Positions 58,743 to 64,000 of a DNA stretch of 64,000 nt are shown here, piece by piece; positions within the stretch are counted from its first letter, which is position 1; each line of letters begins with the position of its first letter. The translations under genes and the position numbers were made by a program. The notes beneath the pieces were generated by a model. It was not told the origin of the DNA. It searched no databases and saw nothing but the letters and a program-made list of their open reading frames with translations. The stretch comes from Selenomonadaceae bacterium (GTDB lineage Bacteria; Bacillota; Negativicutes; Selenomonadales; Selenomonadaceae): contig JAFUYE010000002.1 of NCBI GenBank assembly GCA_017470715.1, positions 1 through 64,000 of the forward strand, in the 5' to 3' direction.

Positions 58743-59168
58743 ATGGCACGCACACCCAAAACTTGGCTGCAAATCCCGTTGGCTCCCAAATACGAAATTA
58801 ACCAGTTCGGTGACGTTCGCAATATTGCTTCGGGCGTCGTCGTTAAGCCGTGGATACCGAAAGACCGCGTCGCCGACAAGCAAGTTTATCTGCGAATTGA
58901 AACCGGCGGCAAGGCAAAAAGTTTTCACGTGTCGGGCTTGCTCTATTACGTGCACGGCATCATTCCGAAACGCAAAGCTCATTCGCGAATTCCCGTCCCT
59001 GTTGTCGTCAGCCACGGCAAAAACGAACGCTATTGTTTTGATTCAATTCGGCAAGCCGCGAATTTTTTGGCGACACGAATTCCGAAAACTGCACAGAGAA
59101 TACATACCGCGATTTGTTCAAAACATCCGAAAGAATTTCACGGCTGGAAAATTAACTACTTGAGGTGA
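58743..59168 (+). CDS. NUMOD4-type protein lacking an HNH core
   Basis: 141 residues. WLQIPLAPKYEINQFGDVRN is a NUMOD4 motif and CFDSIRQAANFLATRIPKTA looks like a NUMOD1 DNA-binding module. The HNH residues that normally lie between are absent. It may be a decayed homing endonuclease or a DNA-binding protein. Confidence 0.68.
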   Translation: MARTPKTWLQIPLAPKYEINQFGDVRNIASGVVVKPWIPKDRVADKQVYLRIETGGKAKSFHVSGLLYYVHGIIPKRKAHSRIPVPVVVSHGKNERYCFDSIRQAANFLATRIPKTAQRIHTAICSKHPKEFHGWKINYLR

Positions 59169-59173
59169 CGCAC

Positions 59174-59794
59174 ATGAAAATTATCGAACCGTCGGCAGAA
59201 TTGATTGACGAAATCAATCCCGAAGAAATTCTGCGCAAAATCGAACGTTGCGGCAAAGTTTCTCGTCAATCCGAACTCGGCGACGCTGAAAATTTCGTTC
59301 GCAAAATTATCAAACTCGGTCATGAATCGGTTTTGGAACACGTCAGTTTGACTTTCAAAATCGTTTGCGACCGCGCAATCATGGCGGAATTGACGCGTCA
59401 CCGGCTCGCAAGTTTCACCGTCGAATCAACGCGCTATGTCAAATACGAAGAGTTGACGGTTATCGCGCCGTTCGGTCGAGGCGGTTATTGCAAAGACGAC
59501 CCTAACGAACTTGACGACGAGGCAATCCGCTGGAACACATGGGAAGAACAAATTCTTCAAGCCGAAGATACTTACTTCATTCTTTTGGAACGCGGAGCAA
59601 CACCCGAAATTGCCCGTGCTGTGTTGCCGTTGTGTTTGGCGACGGAACTTTACATGACGGCTAATCTTCGCGAACTTCGACACATTTTGAAGTTGCGCAC
59701 GGCTAAAGCGGCTCATCCTCAAATGCGGCAAGTCGCGGGACAAATCTTGAACATCTTGCGCGAAAAACTTCCCGTCATTGTGGAGGACATTTGA
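59174..59794 (+). CDS. thyX: Flavin-dependent thymidylate synthase
   Basis: 206 residues; ATG 59174 with gaggtgac upstream. The family motif RHRLASFTVESTRY spans 75-88 (RHR-x7-S-x-RY type). ThyX makes dTMP from dUMP using FAD and methylene-folate. Together with NrdD it feeds phage DNA synthesis. Confidence 0.92.
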   Translation: MKIIEPSAELIDEINPEEILRKIERCGKVSRQSELGDAENFVRKIIKLGHESVLEHVSLTFKIVCDRAIMAELTRHRLASFTVESTRYVKYEELTVIAPFGRGGYCKDDPNELDDEAIRWNTWEEQILQAEDTYFILLERGATPEIARAVLPLCLATELYMTANLRELRHILKLRTAKAAHPQMRQVAGQILNILREKLPVIVEDI

Positions 59795-59797
59795 ATT

Positions 59798-60061
59798 ATG
59801 GCTTACAGAAACATAATTGACGGCATTGACATCACGGCTTTTAACTACAAACCCGACCTTGACCAATGGGCGAAATTTCTTGCCTATGTCCGAAAAGCCG
59901 CGCCGCCCGAACTCGAAAACAAAATTTATGACGTTCAAGTTGCGGCTGATTGCACCGAGCGCGGTACTTTGTTCGTTATCAGCTACGGCGTTCGGAAAAT
60001 CGTCGGCAAATTGATTCCCGAAGACGAAATTAACGCGCTGAAAGTAGATGACGAACCATGA
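59798..60061 (+). CDS. Small hypothetical protein
   Basis: 87 residues, ATG just after ThyX. Begins YRNIIDGIDITAFNYKPDLD. Not recognised. Overlaps the next start (ATGA). Confidence 0.6.
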   Translation: MAYRNIIDGIDITAFNYKPDLDQWAKFLAYVRKAAPPELENKIYDVQVAADCTERGTLFVISYGVRKIVGKLIPEDEINALKVDDEP

Positions 60062-60732
60062 TTCATCTTAACGAATTCAGAATTTTTGACGGGCAACCGT
60101 TAATCGGCGACAAACTTGACGATGACAGATTTTCACCGAATTGGAAACCGATTAATTTGCTCGTTGGGAACGCCGCCGCAATCAAAACCGGTTTGCGCGA
60201 CAAAAACAAAATCGACATTTGCGAAGGTGACATTCTCAAGGCAAGTTTCGAGTTTAAAACGAATCACGTTGGGCGGTTCGTTGTGCGGTATATGCCGATG
60301 GATGCGCGATTTGTTATCCGCTTCGAGTGGGGCAAAAATTTTCGCAACCCGTCGCCCGATAATTCAATGCGCGTTTGCGATCTGAACATGTGGCTTGCGT
60401 CGAATTCCGTCGTCATTTCAAACGTCATTTTAATGGAAATGCGCCGCGACCTTCGCTCTCAAAAGAAACTGTTCGGAATCAAATTTTCGTCGACGGGCTT
60501 CAAACTTAATTCAGTCGACGCGGGGCAGTTGCTTGATTTCATTCACGAAAAAGTTCCGCTGAATTGGGACGAACACATCACGGAAATTAAGGCGAAGTTG
60601 CAAGGCGAAGGACACGTCAAACTGAAATTCCGCGTCAACGACGGGCAGTTTCAATCGCTCGAATATGAACCGTCGCTGACCATGTTACTCAAGCCCGACG
60701 AAAATTTAATTCTGCCGGAGAACGAATCATGA
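60058..60732 (+). CDS. YopX-like protein, long form
   Basis: 224 residues. AIKTGLRDKNKIDICEGDIL is the YopX core at about 60-80. The C-terminal 100 residues are unlike other YopX proteins. Coupled on both sides by ATGA overlaps. Confidence 0.62.
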   Translation: MIHLNEFRIFDGQPLIGDKLDDDRFSPNWKPINLLVGNAAAIKTGLRDKNKIDICEGDILKASFEFKTNHVGRFVVRYMPMDARFVIRFEWGKNFRNPSPDNSMRVCDLNMWLASNSVVISNVILMEMRRDLRSQKKLFGIKFSSTGFKLNSVDAGQLLDFIHEKVPLNWDEHITEIKAKLQGEGHVKLKFRVNDGQFQSLEYEPSLTMLLKPDENLILPENES

Positions 60733-60914
60733 AATTTTTTTGCTTGATTTGCCAGCTGTTGACGACAGCCACGCTGATTGTTTCGGCTATCCTCGCCATT
60801 CACGAATTCAATTTGGGCAATATCGGAGCGGGACTTGCGCGGCTGACTGTCATAATCACAATTGGGGCAGGTGCCGCAGCCGCAATTTATTACAACATTT
60901 CCGACGACGATTAA
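60729..60914 (+). CDS. Small two-segment membrane protein
   Basis: 61 residues; membrane segments at about 4-24 and 33-54 (TVIITIGAGAAAAIYY), with a short acidic end SDDD. Similar in plan to the tiny membrane proteins at 47948, 53776 and 54212. Confidence 0.6.
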   Translation: MKFFCLICQLLTTATLIVSAILAIHEFNLGNIGAGLARLTVIITIGAGAAAAIYYNISDDD

Positions 60915-61022
60915 CCGCAAAAAAACAGTTCCTGCGCGTCAAGTATACAACACACTTTCGTTGACTTTTTGACCGTTCAGAGTGACTAATGTGTCACCAA
61001 AAAGAACAGGGGGCACTTAGGA
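60915..61022 (+). promoter_or_regulatory. Gap before the amidoligase with a dyad
   Basis: 108 bp. GTGAC-TAATGT-GTCAC (60982-60997) is a short dyad whose right half reads GTGTCACC as in the origin iterons. TTGACT at 60959 has no well-spaced -10, so a promoter is only possible. The amidoligase ribosome site is weak (cagggggcactta). Confidence 0.35.
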
Positions 61023-61880
61023 ATGAAAACTCAAACAATCGGCACGGAAATCGAATTCACGGGAATCACGCGTGAGAAAGCGGCAAACGTCATCGCAAAA
61101 TTTTTCGGAACGCACGCACAATACGAAGGCAGCAATTACAAAAAATACACCGCCAAAGACAACAGCGGACGCACTTGGACGGTTATGCGCGATTCGAGTA
61201 TCCGCATTGAAAATGACGGCGAACGTTGCGAGTTGGTGACGCCGATTCTTCGCTGGGACGACATTGAAACCTTGCAAGAAATTGTTCGCCAACTTCGCCG
61301 CGCAGGCGCGAAAGTCAACGAGACTTGCGGATTGCACGTTCACATCGGCGCAAACGGCATGACAGCGCAAAATATTCGCACGCTGGTTAATCTGGTCGCA
61401 AGCCGCGAGAACATTTTCTACAACGCTTTGAAAGTTCACGAAGAGCGCAAAGAATATTGCCAACCGACCAACCAAAGATTTTTGCGCGAACTGAACCAAA
61501 AAAAGCCCGCCACACTCGGCAAGCTCAAAACACTTTGGTACGGCGACAGCCGCGAACATACCTGGCATTACGACACTTCGCGCTACACGATTTTAAACCT
61601 GCACGCGTTCTTCACGAAAGGCACCGTCGAATTTCGGATTTTCAATTCGACATTGCACGCGGGCGAAGTCAAAGCGGCAATTCAATTTTGCGCGGCAATG
61701 GTCGCCTTCGCGAAAAAGGCACGCCGCACGGTTTATCACAAAATCGAGACCGACAACGAAAAATTTGCAATGCGAACTTTTCTGACGCGGCTCGGGCTCA
61801 ACGGCGACGAATTCAAAACGGCACGCCTGCACTTGACGAAAAATCTTTCGGGCAACGCCGCATGGAGATTTGCAGTTTAA
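61023..61880 (+). CDS. Amidoligase (Amidoligase_2 family)
   Basis: 285 residues of the COOH-NH2 ligase fold. GTEIEF at 7-12 (metal-binding E9, E11), CGLHVHIG at 102-109 (H105, H107), RYTILNLHAF, and TVEFRIFNST with E203 and R205 are the family signatures. Such enzymes join amino groups to carboxylates using ATP, often on peptides, and their substrate is rarely known. The next gene is a gamma-glutamylcyclotransferase-like protein. Possible roles are modification of a virion or host protein, or of a small glutamyl compound. Confidence 0.88.
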   Translation: MKTQTIGTEIEFTGITREKAANVIAKFFGTHAQYEGSNYKKYTAKDNSGRTWTVMRDSSIRIENDGERCELVTPILRWDDIETLQEIVRQLRRAGAKVNETCGLHVHIGANGMTAQNIRTLVNLVASRENIFYNALKVHEERKEYCQPTNQRFLRELNQKKPATLGKLKTLWYGDSREHTWHYDTSRYTILNLHAFFTKGTVEFRIFNSTLHAGEVKAAIQFCAAMVAFAKKARRTVYHKIETDNEKFAMRTFLTRLGLNGDEFKTARLHLTKNLSGNAAWRFAV

Positions 61881-61893
61881 TTCAATCGGGACG

Positions 61894-61911
61894 GGGCGGC
61901 TTCGGTCGCCC
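61894..61911 (+). promoter_or_regulatory. UUCG-capped hairpin (second copy)
   Basis: Same as 114-131. Confidence 0.5.
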
Positions 61912-61934
61912 TTGACTCTAAGGAGGTTTTCACC

Positions 61935-62375
61935 GTGAAAAAATATTTGGCTTACGGCGCGAACATGAGCGTTGACATGATGGCGAAACGCTGTCCGAAA
62001 TCGAAACTCGTCGGCACGGGGCAACTGCAAAATTACCGCCTGATGTTCAAGGGCACCCCGCCGAATTCTTACGGCACAATCGAACCGTGGGAAGGTTTTT
62101 CTGTCCCGTTCGTGCTCTGGGATCTGACGCCTGCCGACGAAAAGCAACTTGACCGTTACGAAGGTTACCCGCGTGTTTACCAAAAACACACCGTTGAGGT
62201 TGAAGTCAACGGCGAAAAATTTTCGGCAATGTATTATTCGAAGCCCGACACGCAGCGCGTCAATCCGCCGTGCGACCATTATGTTGCCGTGCTTTGGAAA
62301 GCTTATGAGCATTTCGGCTTTGACTTGGCGATTTTGCAACGGGCACTTGATTTTTCTTGCGGCGACAGTTTTTGA
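61935..62375 (+). CDS. Gamma-glutamylcyclotransferase-like protein (second copy)
   Basis: Identical to 155-595. Here its true upstream neighbour, the amidoligase, is complete. Confidence 0.82.
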   Translation: MKKYLAYGANMSVDMMAKRCPKSKLVGTGQLQNYRLMFKGTPPNSYGTIEPWEGFSVPFVLWDLTPADEKQLDRYEGYPRVYQKHTVEVEVNGEKFSAMYYSKPDTQRVNPPCDHYVAVLWKAYEHFGFDLAILQRALDFSCGDSF

Positions 62376-62384
62376 GGAACGAAC

Positions 62385-62582
62385 ATGAGCAAATTTTTTC
62401 AGTTGTTGCTTGACCTGCAACGGCTCGCGCAATTCGACACAACCGACGATTTTCAGCGCAGTAACACAGTTGCATTGTTCGCCGAAAAGGCAAAATCTGA
62501 CGAGCAATTTTATCGCCTGTTCGACTTCACACCCGCAATGATTCAATTCACGGAGGCAAAATATCATGATGCCCGTCACTGA
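62385..62582 (+). CDS. Small hypothetical protein (second copy)
   Basis: Identical to 605-802. Confidence 0.6.
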   Translation: MSKFFQLLLDLQRLAQFDTTDDFQRSNTVALFAEKAKSDEQFYRLFDFTPAMIQFTEAKYHDARH

Positions 62583-63021
62583 CAAACTTTCAACGGAACG
62601 CGTCAAGAAATTCGCCGAAGTTTTCACGCCGCCCGGTGTCGTGTTTTCAATGATTTTGCAGGACGGTATTCGCTCGTGTGTCGCCGACGTTGACAAAACA
62701 ATTCTTGATCCCGCTGTCGGGCACGGGCAATATCCCTGCGGCGAACTCGTCTGGAAAATGTTTTTCGGGCTCGACCGGCTTAACGAAGAATTTGTACTGC
62801 GGGCGATTAAGTCACTTCACGCAATCGACATTCAACCGGCAAGCGTCGAAATCGCCAAACAGCACATGATTAAAACCGCTTGCGACGCGTACAAATTCTT
62901 CACGGGCAAAGAATTCACGCGCACCGACGACGCCCGAAAAATTCTTGACGAAAACTTTATCTGCGGCGACAGCTTAAAAATTATGCGCGACTGGGCTGCC
63001 CCCCAACAAAAACTTTTTTAA
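62566..63021 (+). CDS. Truncated methyltransferase-like protein (second copy)
   Basis: Identical to 786-1241. Confidence 0.65.
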   Translation: MMPVTDKLSTERVKKFAEVFTPPGVVFSMILQDGIRSCVADVDKTILDPAVGHGQYPCGELVWKMFFGLDRLNEEFVLRAIKSLHAIDIQPASVEIAKQHMIKTACDAYKFFTGKEFTRTDDARKILDENFICGDSLKIMRDWAAPQQKLF

Positions 63022-63031
63022 CGAGGTGCAC

Positions 63032-63781
63032 ATGGACTACCAAATTTTCAATGAAGATTGTCTCGAAGGTATGAAACGAATTCCCGACGGCTCGGTTGAC
63101 ATGATTTTGACAGATTTGCCTTACGGAATCACGGCGTGCAGTTTCGATAAACGGATACCGTTCGCGCCGATGTGGGAGCAATTCAAACGCGTGACGAAAC
63201 GCAACGCCGCAATCGTACTGTTCTCGCAAATGCCGTTCGGTGCCGAACTGATTATGAGCAACCCGAAAATGTTCCGCTATAAATGGTGCTGGTTGAAAAA
63301 TTGCGGCACGGGCTTTCTTAACGCAAAAAAAATGCCACTCAAAGCGCACGAGGACGTTTTACTGTTTTATCAATCGTTGCCGACATATAATCCGCAATTT
63401 TCGACGGGCAAACCGTATCGCATTTACAGCAAAAACAATTCTAAAAACTATGGTAAACAAACGCCGATGTTATTTATCAACGAAGATGGGAAACGTTATC
63501 CGACTGACGTGATTAGTTACAACACACCGACGTTCGGCGGCTGGGGCGACAAGTCACACCCGACACAAAAGCCGATTGACTTGCTTGAATATTTGATTCG
63601 GACGTACAGCAACGAAGGCGAAACAGTTTTGGACGCAACCATGGGCAGCGGGAGCACCGGCGTCGCGTGCGTCAACACCAACCGAAACTTCATCGGCTTT
63701 GAACTCGAAGAAAAATTCTTCAACATAGCGAGCGACCGAATTCAAAAAGCCGTCAACGAAAATCGTCAGCGGCTCTTCTAA
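63032..63781 (+). CDS. DNA methyltransferase, beta-class (second copy)
   Basis: Identical to 1252-2001. Confidence 0.85.
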   Translation: MDYQIFNEDCLEGMKRIPDGSVDMILTDLPYGITACSFDKRIPFAPMWEQFKRVTKRNAAIVLFSQMPFGAELIMSNPKMFRYKWCWLKNCGTGFLNAKKMPLKAHEDVLLFYQSLPTYNPQFSTGKPYRIYSKNNSKNYGKQTPMLFINEDGKRYPTDVISYNTPTFGGWGDKSHPTQKPIDLLEYLIRTYSNEGETVLDATMGSGSTGVACVNTNRNFIGFELEEKFFNIASDRIQKAVNENRQRLF

Positions 63782-63789
63782 ACGCGCAC

Positions 63790-63884
63790 GGCGGGCAAAA
63801 AAAAACAAGTTGCAAAATGCCCGCCTAGTGTGCTAAGATTAGTTCGCTAAAACAACCAACGCACCGAAACGGGCACTTTGCAAC
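63790..63884. promoter_or_regulatory. Inverted repeats (second copy)
   Basis: Same as 2010-2104. Confidence 0.45.
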
Positions 63885-63958
63885 TCATTTCTCTATTCAG
63901 TTATTGCAAAGTATAGCCCCTTTCGGTTGCGTTGTCAATCGAAGGAGGCTAATTTTAT

Positions 63959-64000
63959 ATGGTTGAAGAAAAAATCACGACCGACGCCGAAATCGCTCAT
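63959..64000 (+). CDS. Primase/helicase N-terminus (partial)
   Basis: First 14 codons of the gene described at 2179-6207, cut by the window end. Confidence 0.85.
   Translation, partial: MVEEKITTDAEIAH

Larger units (their letters stand above)
61781..64000. repeat. Second copy of 1-2220 (circle overlap)
   Basis: Same sequence as 1-2220. The genes listed below repeat those described there. Confidence 0.9.

Noticed and set aside
1..64000. tRNA or rRNA genes
   Set aside because: I saw no convincing cloverleaf or rRNA-like sequence by eye. A dedicated tRNA scan was not possible.

Overview
The window is one complete circular bacteriophage genome of about 61.78 kb, with its start repeated at the end. 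Positions 1-2220 recur at 61781-64000 with identical gene content, an offset of 61,780 bp. The virion is a contractile-tailed phage (myovirus). It has lambda-type head and packaging genes (GpA-like large terminase, lambda-type portal, ClpP-like protease with nested scaffold, gpE-like capsid protein) and a P2-type tail (gpJ, FI sheath, FII tube, E/E' frameshift chaperone, tape measure, X, D, V, PAAR, U, W, I). Strong AGGAGG ribosome-binding sites, frequent GTG/TTG starts and an anaerobic (class III) ribonucleotide reductase suggest an anaerobic Bacillota-like host. The exact host cannot be read from the sequence.

Layout. (1) 45.3-61.9 kb and, across the circle join, 0-6.2 kb: rightward early region. 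It starts at a CI/Cro-type switch (44.9-45.6 kb). It holds a ParB-methyltransferase fusion, a nuclease-like protein, a recombination set (Sak4-like ATPase, SSB-like DUF669 protein, Gam, RusA), a C5-cytosine methyltransferase, many small proteins, NrdD, a DnaN sliding clamp, ThyX, an amidoligase and gamma-glutamylcyclotransferase-like pair, two more methyltransferase genes and a 1342-residue primase/helicase. (2) 6.2-7.05 kb: non-coding, mirror-symmetric array of iteron-like repeats around an AT-rich core, a probable replication origin. (3) 7.06-7.7 kb: sigma-region-4-like late regulator and a promoter closely followed by a terminator. (4) 8.8-20.8 kb: packaging, head and head-fibre genes. (5) 20.8-30.4 kb and 34.0-42.2 kb: tail and baseplate genes. 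(6) 42.2-43.8 kb: lysis genes, closed by a strong terminator. (7) 44.0-45.3 kb: leftward lipoprotein and repressor genes.

Accessory genes interrupt the late operon: a leftward HNH endonuclease, a leftward double BRO-N protein inside the head module, a leftward 511-residue protein I do not recognise, and an XRE / GIY-YIG-XRE / methyltransferase island. Three of them (HNH, BRO, XRE) share a promoter of the same unusual form (TTGCAA, then an AAATCnCC/TGTG-type spacer, then TA[AC]AAT).

No integrase or transposase is visible, although there is a repressor switch, a leftward lipoprotein and an iteron-type origin. An extrachromosomal (phage-plasmid) prophage is therefore a reasonable hypothesis. 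Five DNA-methyltransferase-related genes and no clear restriction enzyme point to protection from host restriction.
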